Assembly: GCF_033101155.1 (NCBI RefSeq)
Contig: NZ_JAWMPX010000023.1
Span: forward strand, 1 to 64,000
Origin: Tropicimonas sp033101155
GTDB taxonomy: Bacteria > Pseudomonadota > Alphaproteobacteria > Rhodobacterales > Rhodobacteraceae
Direction: 5' to 3'
Length of the DNA stretch: 64,000 bases
The position numbers and the translations under genes were made by a program. Positions 25,728 through 35,336 of the stretch are shown one piece after another (the stretch's first letter is position 1; each line of letters opens with the position of its first letter). The notes beneath the pieces were generated by a model that did no database searches, had not been told where the DNA came from, and worked only from the letters and a program-made list of their open reading frames with translations.

Positions 25728-27845
25728 CTACCATCGATCTTTGCTCCATTCGTGCTGTTCCGCACGATTTAATGGCTGAGACGAACCTTCCTTACGGACA
25801 AAGAAGCTCTCCTTTCCCTCAAAGGTTACGAAGACAGGTCGGTTGCTTGGCCTTACCGACACTTGGCATATCTGCTTGTTGTCATAGGTTGGAAAGCTCA
25901 AGTTCCAAAGCTTCATTACCTCTCTACCAAGATACTTGTCGAGGATGTTGCTGAGATGAAGCTGGAACCCGTCTCGGTCAGCCTTCTTCAAAGTCGAGTA
26001 GTCACGTTTAAGACCAAGAGAGTTCCGGTGGTCATCAACGCCGATCAGGAGCTTGCCGCCATCTGAGTTCATGAACGCAGCTACCGTCTTGGCAATTACG
26101 TACTCAAGTTTCTTGTTAACTTCGCCTGTCCGCATGTCGTAGCGCATCGAGGACTTGAATTCGATCAATTGGCCCTCACCCTCCAGTATAAGTTCGTGAA
26201 CGGGATCACCCTCCGGAGCGGTTGCGGGCGGATCGATGCGCTTCGCAATCTCTTCATAGAGCACTTCAGATCTATGCTTCAAAAATGCCGCATAGTCGTC
26301 TTGGATAACGGACGCATGATCGATGTCAATTAAGTGAGTTGCCAAAGTCGATTTCAGATCAGAATTGTCCTCATGGAACTCGACCAGATAAAAAGATGGC
26401 GCTTTTGCTCGAATCCTATTTTTGTTCAGATCGGCGCTTACCAACGTAATGTTGGATATGGAATTGCCTTGGGGCGCGTTGCTCTTTTTTAAGAACGCCT
26501 TAGGAAAGAAATGGTGATAGTTCTTGCTGCTCGCAATTTTCAGGTAAGAGTTGTCCAGAAGAACCCTTGCATTGTTGTGAAAGTCCTTTGGCTCTTGATA
26601 TGCCAGAATGCAGAGAATTGCCTTACAGGCCGCGTTGCCCGCTGAGAAGTTTGTTTCCCGGACTGCATCAGGAGAATCAATGAAAAGCCGAACATCGTGA
26701 TAGGACGGACGTTCGCCTTCAATAATCTTATCGACTCTTCTGATGTCAGCAGCGAGCCTGGACTCCGCTGCGCTAGAATACCGGAAAGAGAAGGCAGATC
26801 GCCAAAACAATTCCTCAAGAAACCTGCGTTGCCTTCCGTTTGGGCTCTCACCATTTGCCATAAAGAAGTACGCAAATGGAACAATGAGTGTGTCGTAAGG
26901 TAGTAGCTGCGATACTGGGATACGAAGGACGGTCCGAAAGTAATCGACAACTTGTTCAATCGCCGACAGCCCTGCTTCCCATGCCTCCAGTATGTCGGCC
27001 TTGTCCAGCATAAGGATTGTCTTTCGCTTGCATTCCTTCGTCTCGCTCAGACGAAGGCTCAATAGTTGCAAGATGACCGATGGCGCAATGTTCTCGTATT
27101 GCCGGTCATTGAGTCTCTGTTGAAATTCAGTCCATCGCACCTGCATGTCGAAACCAGCCGCCTCATCGTAGGTCTTGGCAGACATGATTTCAAATAATGT
27201 AAGAATTTTTCCGCCCGTATTGATTCGAGTGAATACGTCGATAGCGGAATTTATGTCGCTCTTTCTCAATGTAACTGTTGAAAAGGCGTATGTTGAAAAT
27301 GATTTCGAGTATTGGTCAATTTTATTTATCTGCGAGTCCGAAAGGCCATTCTCAGAGAGCCTTTTAGACATCGCATAGTCAAAATGCAAAACATCATGTA
27401 GGCTAACTGAAACATCTGCTTCGCCCTTGACCGTAATGATCCGATCTTCGGATTCATCCAGATCATCAGACAAGTTAACTACAATGTCCTTGTAATCGGT
27501 GAGCTTTCTTTCGCCGACCTTTTGGATTTTTGCGCCAAGAAACGCGGCAAACAAAGAAGTGATCCTTTGTTGTCCATCAAGGACATACTGCACGTTTTGC
27601 CCAGTTGGAGTTTCGGGTAGGTCAAGGTTGCCAATGTTCTTGACTTCATTTATCCTTTGGTCTGTTTCCCACAGGATGAAGGTTCCGATTGGATACCCCT
27701 TGAGAATGCTATCCAAAAGACCAGCCGTCTTCCAAATGTCCCAAACGAAGTCGCGTTGAAACTTCGGGACCTTGATGATCCCCTTTTTAATCTCTGAGAT
27801 CAGATCATGGTAGGTCTTGGAGTCTGGCTTTGGTTGGTTGTTCAT
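25728..27845 (-). CDS. DUF262 (GmrSD-type) protein fused to a Schlafen/AlbA-type domain
   Basis: 705 aa. The N-terminal DUF262 domain has KVPKFQRDFVWD, YPIGTFILWE and the hallmark YVLDGQQRITSL near 92. The middle has DVFTRINTGG. A DUF1524-like HNH region follows (NYHHFFPKAFLKKSN near 445). The C-terminal 150 residues read EGQLIEFKSSMRYD ... VAAFMNSDGGKLLIGVDD, a typical AlbA_2/Schlafen DNA-binding ATP-linked domain. DUF262 proteins such as GmrSD and related nucleases cut modified or foreign DNA; the fusion suggests a single-gene defence effector. ATG 27845 (MNNQPK) is chosen over a longer frame to 27971. Confidence 0.85.
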   Translation of the reverse strand: MNNQPKPDSKTYHDLISEIKKGIIKVPKFQRDFVWDIWKTAGLLDSILKGYPIGTFILWETDQRINEVKNIGNLDLPETPTGQNVQYVLDGQQRITSLFAAFLGAKIQKVGERKLTDYKDIVVNLSDDLDESEDRIITVKGEADVSVSLHDVLHFDYAMSKRLSENGLSDSQINKIDQYSKSFSTYAFSTVTLRKSDINSAIDVFTRINTGGKILTLFEIMSAKTYDEAAGFDMQVRWTEFQQRLNDRQYENIAPSVILQLLSLRLSETKECKRKTILMLDKADILEAWEAGLSAIEQVVDYFRTVLRIPVSQLLPYDTLIVPFAYFFMANGESPNGRQRRFLEELFWRSAFSFRYSSAAESRLAADIRRVDKIIEGERPSYHDVRLFIDSPDAVRETNFSAGNAACKAILCILAYQEPKDFHNNARVLLDNSYLKIASSKNYHHFFPKAFLKKSNAPQGNSISNITLVSADLNKNRIRAKAPSFYLVEFHEDNSDLKSTLATHLIDIDHASVIQDDYAAFLKHRSEVLYEEIAKRIDPPATAPEGDPVHELILEGEGQLIEFKSSMRYDMRTGEVNKKLEYVIAKTVAAFMNSDGGKLLIGVDDHRNSLGLKRDYSTLKKADRDGFQLHLSNILDKYLGREVMKLWNLSFPTYDNKQICQVSVRPSNRPVFVTFEGKESFFVRKEGSSQPLNRAEQHEWSKDRW

Positions 27846-28646
27846 TTCATTTTCCGATTCGCACCGAAGCGATGCTGAGGGGGCACTGGCGCGTGATTGG
27901 GAACTCAAGATTGATCTTTTTGTATGGTATTCTTGCAATCCAGCATGTGGACGCGACGTAAGCAAGTACATCTGCCGTGTCTAATCGTCCTACGGGTCTT
28001 GGTCCTTCAAGCCGCCAATTGATGGTGACTAGGTTTAGCTGATGTTCGACATGCAACACAGGGCGACAGGCATTTTCAGTGAGAGTCGGTACGACCAACT
28101 TCATGAAAGGCGGCATCGTCCGGTAACTTGCCCGTTCAACAGCGGCGCAGCGAATGTCAGCAATCGAGTATTTGGGATCGACGAGGCGCTGCTGCTTCGG
28201 GCTGACTGCGGCCATTGGCATTGGGTAGATGATAGGCAGCTTCGTCCGCGCTTCCGGCCTTGGCTCGATGCCATGCGAGCGTCCGGTCCTCTTCCATGTG
28301 ATCCGGGGTCGGGTGTGCACGGCAGGAGATGTTGCGGTTGCAGCGAAGGGCCGCAAGGTCGGCATGGCCGCCGTCGTGCGGATCGCAGCATTGTGTACAG
28401 TAGGCTCCTCACGGCTGTTCGCCGAGCCGGTCATGAGTAGCGGCAATCAATCGAGGGATACGGCTGGTAAGCGGAGTTTCCGGCGACTTTCACTCTCTTC
28501 GGACGGATCATGGGCGCACTAGGGCCGCGCTCAGTCAACGGCTGCCGAAAGCTCCAAGTATGCTTCGTGATCGCGTAATCGCCAGTTATGTGAACGCGCC
28601 AAGAAGCCCTCATCCGCGCGCTCAGATTGGAGACCTAGTTATTCGC
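27846..28646. other. Degenerate 800-bp stretch
   Basis: The region lies between two minus-strand genes. A 199-codon minus frame (28446-27847) and overlapping plus frames exist, but none has a recognisable domain or a ribosome site. One plus-strand frame looks like an old gene broken by in-frame stops. I regard it as decayed DNA. Confidence 0.45.
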
Positions 28647-30422
28647 CTATTGCCTGAGCCAGTTCAACATCTCTCGAACGTTCTCGTAGTTTGGAAGCGA
28701 GTCTCTAAACGCTTCGTTCTGAAACGAGGACAAAAAGTTGCTGTGCGCAGAAGCCGTTTTTGCCTCCAACCCCAAGTGAGTCTCGATTGTCCCGTCTGTC
28801 CAAACCCATATGCCTCGCTGCACAAAATGTTCTTGGATAGCGTCTATATGGTCGCGGGATTCCGTCTCAGAAGCCATTAGTTCGAATGCCTTGGCTGCGG
28901 TTATTTCGCCAGACTTCTTCGGGAAACCATCTTCAGCCAAGTCAATCCGGCCATCAGCTTTCAGGCGGTTCAAAATCGATCTGCATCCTTGAATTGCAGC
29001 ATGATCATCTGCAATTAATCCGTTCTGGATCGCCGGACGAAACGCGAAGTCCAAGTCCACAACCGCCTTAGTAGGGATACCCATCGCCGCGAGTACGGGC
29101 AGTGCCTTAGGGACATCGCTCGAGCTGCCAAGCGAAACTAATCCTAGCTTGTCTTCTTCGAATGAGCAGCCCGCTTCGTGTTGGAACAAGTCCGGCAATA
29201 GGGTTTGCTCGGTTTTTCCTTCGGCAAGGACAACTTTTTCGGAGAACAGAACACGAGTGGAGTTGGAAAGTGCGAATAGAGTTGCCGCTTGGTGGTCTGC
29301 GTCCTCAATCGCGCCTCTTACGGCATCAGCGATCCTAGGGAAGCACGTTGTACCGTTTTCCTGTGAGCGACGGATCAACAGCGCGTTGGGCGCATCCGAC
29401 CTCGCGATCATGTTGGCCGAATGGGTTGAAAAGGCGACTTGATACCCCTCTGTGGAAAGGCGACTCAATGACGCTCTTACTACCTCGATTGCTTGTGGGT
29501 GAAGGTACAACTCGGGTTCGTCAATTAGCAGCAATGTTGTACGGGCCTCGTTGGCAACGGCTTGTCTCCGAACTTCGGAAAGGCACTTCACCAACGCGAT
29601 TTGCACGGACCTCTGCGCTCCATGACCGAAAGATGAAGCGTCACGTCCTGTACCTTGGTCGTACTGCTGATCGTAAATCTTGATGGTCGCGCTCTTCAAG
29701 AAGTCGGAGAACTCGGGTGTTTGGATATGCGTTTTCGCGACAACCCCCGGAAAGAACCGACCGAGTTCGGTTTGAATCTGAGCGTCGAGATCGACCAACG
29801 CCTCATCCTTTTCCTCGCCGTCAGCAGAAAGTCGGCTGGCAACCTGCGCAAGAGCATCTGTGACTTGATCGGCATTTCGTTCTGCTACCGGTCCGATAAT
29901 TTCTTTAATCAGTTTACCTATCGTTGTTCCGGAGGCGAACTTCCCGACGTCTTCGGTCGCGTTCTCCATGGCGCCAATGAAGATCGGGTCCGGGAACATC
30001 CGGCCAATTGCTTGATCAATGCCAGCAGGGTTCGCAACCCACTGTTCTTCGCCGTCTTGAACCTGGAGGATTTCTAGCCGAATTTGGCTGACGGACGCTC
30101 CGGGTAACGTTTGTGTTCTTCGCAGAGTGATTGTTCCGTCTACGACAAGCGGCTCTATGCGATTGCGATGATTCTGCTCCAACGCTTCCAGAACGTCCGC
30201 ATTAATACCAGAAAGTTCAGCGGTGACAGATACTGGTGCCTCAGGATTGTAGAAATCGGAAATCTGCAATGAATACTTCTTGATCACCCACGACAGTGCT
30301 TGAAGTATGTTCGTCTTCCCGGCGTTGTTGTAGCCAACCAATGGCGTGTATGCCGCAAGCGGAATTTCCGCTTCACGAACAGACTTGAAGTTCACTATGG
30401 AAACCTTTGAAATGCGGTGCAT
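28647..30422 (-). CDS. OLD-family ATP-dependent endonuclease
   Basis: 591 aa. An ABC/SMC-like ATPase half has VSIVNFKSVREAEIPL and Walker A GYNNAGKTN (30-38), then TLLLIDEPELYLHPQAIEVV (Walker B) and VAFSTHSANMI. The C-terminal TOPRIM nuclease has VVLAEGKTEQTLLPDL near 399 and AVVDLDFAFR near 456. OLD proteins cut DNA and appear in Gabija (GajA) and retron systems. No UvrD-like GajB is adjacent, so Gabija is not supported. ATG 30422 has GAGGGTG upstream. It diverges from the 685-aa HEPN-like gene. Confidence 0.87.
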   Translation of the reverse strand: MHRISKVSIVNFKSVREAEIPLAAYTPLVGYNNAGKTNILQALSWVIKKYSLQISDFYNPEAPVSVTAELSGINADVLEALEQNHRNRIEPLVVDGTITLRRTQTLPGASVSQIRLEILQVQDGEEQWVANPAGIDQAIGRMFPDPIFIGAMENATEDVGKFASGTTIGKLIKEIIGPVAERNADQVTDALAQVASRLSADGEEKDEALVDLDAQIQTELGRFFPGVVAKTHIQTPEFSDFLKSATIKIYDQQYDQGTGRDASSFGHGAQRSVQIALVKCLSEVRRQAVANEARTTLLLIDEPELYLHPQAIEVVRASLSRLSTEGYQVAFSTHSANMIARSDAPNALLIRRSQENGTTCFPRIADAVRGAIEDADHQAATLFALSNSTRVLFSEKVVLAEGKTEQTLLPDLFQHEAGCSFEEDKLGLVSLGSSSDVPKALPVLAAMGIPTKAVVDLDFAFRPAIQNGLIADDHAAIQGCRSILNRLKADGRIDLAEDGFPKKSGEITAAKAFELMASETESRDHIDAIQEHFVQRGIWVWTDGTIETHLGLEAKTASAHSNFLSSFQNEAFRDSLPNYENVREMLNWLRQ

Positions 30423-30763
30423 GTCACCCTCGTAGCAATCCGGCGAGGGCACTCTCAGGTATCGGTTGCAAGAGTTCAATGTGAAGTTGCATCGTTGATG
30501 CAGCCCGCTGCGAGGGATGGCGTCCGAAATGGCAGGATATGCCATAATTTGAGCAGCAACTGGATGACGCTCGCCCGTAGGTTTTGTCGAGCTCGGGTTC
30601 TTAAGAGAGCTCTTAACAGTAAGGGCGCCTATGTTGAGTCTGGATCGCTACCCAACGACTTCCCTGGCACAGAACAATACCTTAATAACATAGACTTGAC
30701 GATGGAAGGCGCCAGCCAACCTTTCCACCCTAGTGCCCGATAGCATCGAAAGACGATCCAAGC
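30423..30763. other. Divergent promoter region between OLD and the 685-aa gene
   Basis: 341 bp between two divergent genes. It must hold both promoters if they are not part of longer transcripts. I see no strong palindrome or repeat. An AT-rich patch (CTTAATAACATAGACTTG) lies near 30681. Confidence 0.4.
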
Positions 30764-32821
30764 ATGAGCAATCAATCTCGCAGGACTTTGTTCCCTATCT
30801 GGCGGACACACTGGGAAAGCCTGGATGGAGTTGAAGAGAAGTTTCAACGGGCCGATGCACGACTAGTGCGGCGCTCAAAAGGCAACCATCAAATTCCGCG
30901 TTGGACCAATCGCTGGGACCGGGAGCACGTCGTCGATGCCGCTATGGCACTGGGTGTATGGGCGAACGGCAAACCACCACAGGATGTTGGGCGACGCCCA
31001 GAAATAATACGAAGAATTCACGCGACGATTGCGCCAATCCTAGAAGCCACTGCTTGGCCACGATGGATTTTCCTTGAAAACGCACTCCATGATGCGTCGG
31101 ACTCCGGCGACCTTCTATTCGCAGCTCTTGTCCTGCGAACGATGTGCGAAGAACTTCAGCGCCTTCATACCCTCGAGCTAAATTCTGATGAGTTGGCTCG
31201 GCTTTCTGGCTCTAGTGCAGTGGAGGACCAGAAGCGCCTAGACTCATTTATCTCGCTCGCCTGGGCTTCCATCGGAGAGCTTCCGCAAGATACTATTCTC
31301 AAAGGTTCAGACTGGCCAAAGGTGAGATCAGCAGCTTTGGAAATGCCCGCACTTGAGAGAGCCCGAAGGTCGCTCAATAGTTACGTTCATCCAAACTACG
31401 GCAGCCACATAGCCGCACTTTATCCAGAAAGCGCAGCCGCAGCCGATTTGTTACTTGGCGCGATAGTAGCCGTCTATGATGCCTTTTTCGATCTATCTTG
31501 GTCGGAGAGAGCGATAGATGAGAAACCCCAACCTGCTCGAGGTCGCTCCTTCAGTTCTTGGCCCCGGACGGTGCGTCGACTTCTCACGCGAGTTCTGCCG
31601 GAACTTCAACGAAGTAGTCCGGATTCAATTTCTTCGAAATGCTTCGAACTGCCAGTCTTCAAAAAATGGCTGGCTGAAGATCGGCTTGATCACGACGACC
31701 TCATTGGTCTTCAAAAAAGCCCAGAGTTTTGGGAAGATTTGCCTCGCTCGAAGATAGGCTTACAAACAGGCACGCTTGAATCGACCTTTGCAATTTGGGA
31801 CGGCGCACGACCCATTGACATTCTAGGCTTTGCCTCAGCGCGCAATGCGGAACAAAGGCTTGCCGCAGTTTTTCCAGGCGGAGCGCCCACCCCCAACGAT
31901 CAAAGCAACTGGCTTCGCTTCAACGCAATGTCTATCGAGCTCGCCGTATTGCTCGATCTCACAAAAGCCTCAGCTTTTAAGAAGCAACTGGTTCGTCAAG
32001 TGGAAAAGGGAAACGTTATTGCCTCCTGGCTTTGCGTCAGGTCGCTAGTCGAACACAGAGCATTGGTTAGATGGTTGCCGAAGCAAATTGGTCCGTCATT
32101 GGACAAATTGGCAGAAGAAGTTCAAGCATCGTCACCGCTCCAAGCCGAAGCCACGAAGATATCTCAAACTCTTGCCAACTTCTTGGTTACGCAAGCGAAG
32201 TACTCTGAGGAGACCAGTCGAGCATGGGCGTTGGATCACTGTGGCGATGTTCGAACCTCCTGGTTAAATCTTGAAAATGTGGTCGACGCAGCCTTTGATG
32301 AGGAAGATCGGTTTCGCGGATTCTATGATCTTTCTTCCGCCGTAATGCACGGTAGATCCGCTCGAGGTCTGGAGCTTTTAAAAACCCCCGAGAAGTCTGT
32401 TTATTTAGCAAGGATGTCCGGCCTCATTACGCTTGAGCGCCTTTGTTGTAGTGGCGACGAAATGAATCACTTGGCTGAGATAATCGTTTTGTGGTCGAAA
32501 CTCGATCATGCCGCAAATTACGGTGGAACCTACGCGGCTGGGACTGACGCCGAGGCAAAAAAGGCCTTTGGGTATTTGGAAAACAAATTGCAAACTGGAA
32601 GTGACTTCATCGGACAGGGCACGTCAGACAGCCCAATATGCTTCAGGCCCCACCTTCATTTCCATTTGGCGTCCTACGCACTCCTCCAGCAATTGGATGT
32701 TGATACCGAAAATTGTCAGTTGCATTTAGAGTTCAATTCGAATGGCCACTTATGTGATCGCTGGGTCTCACCGGAGCGCGATTACTGGTTTCGTGTTCAG
32801 CTGGAAGCAGAGGCCCAGTGA
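30764..32821 (+). CDS. Large helical protein with two HEPN-like halves
   Basis: 685 aa, not matched to a named family. Two regions look alike in pattern. In the first, LVLRTMCEELQRLHTLE (about 123) is followed by LNSYVHPNYGSHIAALYPE (about 204). In the second, WLCVRSLVEHRALVRWL (about 425) is followed by FYDLSSAVMHGRSARGLEL (about 525). An Arg/Glu helix followed 80-100 residues later by a polar-H-G/S motif is the layout of HEPN and DUF5677-type proteins, where RxxxxH-like motifs can cut RNA. A duplicated HEPN-like RNase or toxin is therefore a reasonable guess. It is divergent from the OLD gene. Confidence 0.6.
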   Translation: MSNQSRRTLFPIWRTHWESLDGVEEKFQRADARLVRRSKGNHQIPRWTNRWDREHVVDAAMALGVWANGKPPQDVGRRPEIIRRIHATIAPILEATAWPRWIFLENALHDASDSGDLLFAALVLRTMCEELQRLHTLELNSDELARLSGSSAVEDQKRLDSFISLAWASIGELPQDTILKGSDWPKVRSAALEMPALERARRSLNSYVHPNYGSHIAALYPESAAAADLLLGAIVAVYDAFFDLSWSERAIDEKPQPARGRSFSSWPRTVRRLLTRVLPELQRSSPDSISSKCFELPVFKKWLAEDRLDHDDLIGLQKSPEFWEDLPRSKIGLQTGTLESTFAIWDGARPIDILGFASARNAEQRLAAVFPGGAPTPNDQSNWLRFNAMSIELAVLLDLTKASAFKKQLVRQVEKGNVIASWLCVRSLVEHRALVRWLPKQIGPSLDKLAEEVQASSPLQAEATKISQTLANFLVTQAKYSEETSRAWALDHCGDVRTSWLNLENVVDAAFDEEDRFRGFYDLSSAVMHGRSARGLELLKTPEKSVYLARMSGLITLERLCCSGDEMNHLAEIIVLWSKLDHAANYGGTYAAGTDAEAKKAFGYLENKLQTGSDFIGQGTSDSPICFRPHLHFHLASYALLQQLDVDTENCQLHLEFNSNGHLCDRWVSPERDYWFRVQLEAEAQ

Positions 32822-32915
32822 CTCCTTGCACCAAGAAAAAAGTTAACGACCCGCAGGAGTATTTGTGCCCGATAATCTGTACTTATGTTAACTCGCGCCA
32901 CAGGTGCTGGTGGCG

Positions 32916-33428
32916 CTAGATAAGGCGCCGCTTGAGCTTCCGTTGGCTGTTGAAGGCAGACAACCAGATGTCGAAATCCCCACGTAGATCCGACGCGGAA
33001 CGATACCTTTTGATGAGTCGCCCCATATCGCAGAACTCGGCGTAAAACGCGCGAGTAAAGGTCTCGCTAGGGCTGACCCCAGATGAACCGCCAGGCGCCA
33101 GGATCACCTGCGTGATTTGTTCGCGTTCGAGCAGATCGCGAAAGTGGCCTTTGGAGAATTCGCTTCCCGCATCGGTCTGGACAGCCCGGAGGCGAATTCC
33201 CCGGCGCACGTAGACCGGCAGAACTGTCTTCTCCAGGAACCCTGCCGTGGAAACGCCGCTCGCTTTATCCGAGAGAGACGCAAAGACCTCCCCAGTGACA
33301 TCCACTGCAAAGACGTCAAGAATTAGACGTCCCCGATTGCTTGCCAGCGGGAACGAAAAGCGCTCCTGATGACCGAGATAGCGTTTGTCTGGATTGAGGG
33401 GCTTCGATGATCTGAGGTGTTTGGTCAA
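32916..33428 (-). CDS. Small DDE-integrase-core protein coupled to tniQ
   Basis: 170 aa from a TTG overlapping the tniQ stop by four bases. It resembles an integrase core (rve): LDVFAVDVTGEVFASLSDKASG, then AVQTDAGSEFSKGHF, then SETFTRAFYAEF. The second Asp (QTDAGSEF) is clear and the final Glu is plausible in SETF. The first catalytic Asp, expected before LDVFAV, is not evident. The DNA-binding N-terminus of a transposase is absent. It is the fifth gene of the tns operon. Its role is unknown; a fragment or a domesticated regulator are both possible. Confidence 0.6.
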   Translation of the reverse strand: MTKHLRSSKPLNPDKRYLGHQERFSFPLASNRGRLILDVFAVDVTGEVFASLSDKASGVSTAGFLEKTVLPVYVRRGIRLRAVQTDAGSEFSKGHFRDLLEREQITQVILAPGGSSGVSPSETFTRAFYAEFCDMGRLIKRYRSASDLRGDFDIWLSAFNSQRKLKRRLI

Positions 33429-35329
33429 TTCTGGAACCTTTCATGCTTGTCACCGTTGATTTCTTTCGAAGTTGTGCGCCGCAAACGTCCGAACTCGGCC
33501 GCACTGCGGGTTGCTGGCGCCGCCTTCGTAGGGTCTTCCAGCAACTCTCGACCGACTACAGCGAGATCACCGAGGCGCACCAGATGACCACGGCTAGTCG
33601 AACCTTCGGTTTCAGATCCGAATGTGGGAACACCACGCACTGCGAAGTCAGCCAGAAGCTTGCGAGACGTCGTCTGTCGCGCTTTCGCCAGGGTTCCCAA
33701 CGGCACAAACTCGCTTTGGAAGCGCGCTAGGTCTTCCGGACTGACAAGATAAGCCACTGATCTGCCGTGCGGAACTTCACGCGCGTCTATCAGCCCAAGT
33801 CGACACCATTGTGTCACGACCTGGTGTTTCCAGCCGGTGATCTTAGCCACGTCATGTGCCGTCCAATCGATGGAGTGGCGCCCCTGTCGTAGGGTGGCTT
33901 CGATTTCGCTACTGGGAAACTGGAACTCGCCTAGACAGGCATTGGAGGGCGCGGAAGCTGCTTTGAGGGAGCCGTCAAAGATCGCGCGGAATACGTCGAA
34001 CAAGGCCGCCCGATCCGTGGTCCTCCTCAGGTTCAAGTCTCTGAACGCGACGGTTTCGCCATCATGCGGCGTTGCAGAACCCCGCATTGCTTCGGTGCAA
34101 CCCCGGATTTCTGACAGGTCAAAACGACCATCAACCAGTGCTGGAAGGGCGTCGCAGGGCGTCTGCGTGAAGACCTTTGCCTCGACGAGCAGTTGAAATT
34201 GCCTACTGGCAACTCCCAAGACCTCTTGGACGTCCTTGGCCGAACGATATCGGCGTCGGTTGCACGACAACTCCTCGATAGTCTCCGAATGCACAATCGT
34301 ATGTCTGTGGCCCAATCCACTGTTCACGAACTTTCCGCCGATTTTGCCGCCAGTGACGGCGGCCACAATACGTTCGTTGCGAACGCCGAGCCGTTTCGCC
34401 GCTTCCGTGGCCGGAATCCAGACCCGCTGCTCATTCGCGACATTGGCCCCGGCGTACGTCCCGTCGAATGCCTCGGCAATCACATCAGCAACACAAGAGC
34501 GATACGGTTCGTACCCAGGGTGATCGAACTTCATCAGCCTTTGATACCAGTTCCCCAATCGACCAGGTGCCGAGTTAGCCGACGGGTCGCCTTCTGCAAG
34601 CCGCTGCTTGACATGTGCCCTGAACCCTTCGGGCCAGTCCTTGAGCAGCGGGGCTACCGGCTCGAACAGAGCAACGGTATCGGACACCGTTCTTGGGATC
34701 TTTGTGAACCCCTCCTTTCCCGCTCGGTTTGCCGCGAAGCCACTGGCCAGGAAATGGAGGAAACGGCCTACATCCACGGGCACGACGTTAGAGTACTCGG
34801 CGGGGATTCCGGATTCGTCACCTTGCAGTCTGTTCTCGATCAGTCGTGCGATTGCGATCTCATGCGAAGGGGCATTCTCAACGGGAAGGAGCTTCAAACG
34901 AAATCCGCAGGAACATGTCTCTAGTCCCCCGGAGTTTGGCGTGAGTTGCTCATGACAACGTGGGCATTCGTCCTGAAGCCTAATTCCATGATCGCAACAC
35001 GCGCTAACCATTGCGTTCCGCCATGATAGCCTGGAAGGACCACCTTCTAGCAGGCAGGAAGGGCAAACAGGATCGGAATACAGGCGGTCGAACTTCCAAT
35101 CCAACGCCGGACGATCTGGAGCATTCGCCGGAGCAATGCTTCTCAAGTCTGCGGCGTCAACACCAATCTGGCCTGCGATGTAATCCAACTCCGACAAGAG
35201 TTTTCGCCCATAGCGGAACCCAAGGTCCGAAAGGAATGAAGACGTCTCAGGATAGGCATTCAGACGGCTAACCCGGCGCAGAAACCAGAGCAGACTTTCG
35301 TCTGAACGCGGTGGAACGGACTTGAGCAT
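33425..35329 (-). CDS. tniQ: TniQ/TnsD-family target-site selector
   Basis: 634 aa. The N-terminal TniQ domain has PPRSDESLLWFLRRVSRLN. A zinc-binding block follows (about 88-145) with CPSC, CCDHG, CPRCHE and CSCGF. The long C-terminus holds several helix-turn-helix-like segments, for example WIPATEAAKRLGVRNERIV and WTAHDVAKITGWKHQVVTQW. This length and layout match TnsD, which binds a chromosomal attachment site, rather than the short TniQ of CRISPR-guided elements. The likely target is the end of gyrB, where the element sits. It starts 7 bp after the tnsC stop. Confidence 0.88.
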   Translation of the reverse strand: MLKSVPPRSDESLLWFLRRVSRLNAYPETSSFLSDLGFRYGRKLLSELDYIAGQIGVDAADLRSIAPANAPDRPALDWKFDRLYSDPVCPSCLLEGGPSRLSWRNAMVSACCDHGIRLQDECPRCHEQLTPNSGGLETCSCGFRLKLLPVENAPSHEIAIARLIENRLQGDESGIPAEYSNVVPVDVGRFLHFLASGFAANRAGKEGFTKIPRTVSDTVALFEPVAPLLKDWPEGFRAHVKQRLAEGDPSANSAPGRLGNWYQRLMKFDHPGYEPYRSCVADVIAEAFDGTYAGANVANEQRVWIPATEAAKRLGVRNERIVAAVTGGKIGGKFVNSGLGHRHTIVHSETIEELSCNRRRYRSAKDVQEVLGVASRQFQLLVEAKVFTQTPCDALPALVDGRFDLSEIRGCTEAMRGSATPHDGETVAFRDLNLRRTTDRAALFDVFRAIFDGSLKAASAPSNACLGEFQFPSSEIEATLRQGRHSIDWTAHDVAKITGWKHQVVTQWCRLGLIDAREVPHGRSVAYLVSPEDLARFQSEFVPLGTLAKARQTTSRKLLADFAVRGVPTFGSETEGSTSRGHLVRLGDLAVVGRELLEDPTKAAPATRSAAEFGRLRRTTSKEINGDKHERFQN

Positions 35330-35336
35330 CAGTTCA

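Noticed and set aside
27847..28446. 199-codon minus-strand frame
   Set aside because: No domain, no ribosome site and a plus-strand frame of similar length; treated as decayed DNA.
28647..32821. Gabija system
   Set aside because: The OLD protein resembles GajA in domains, but the neighbour is not a UvrD-like helicase.
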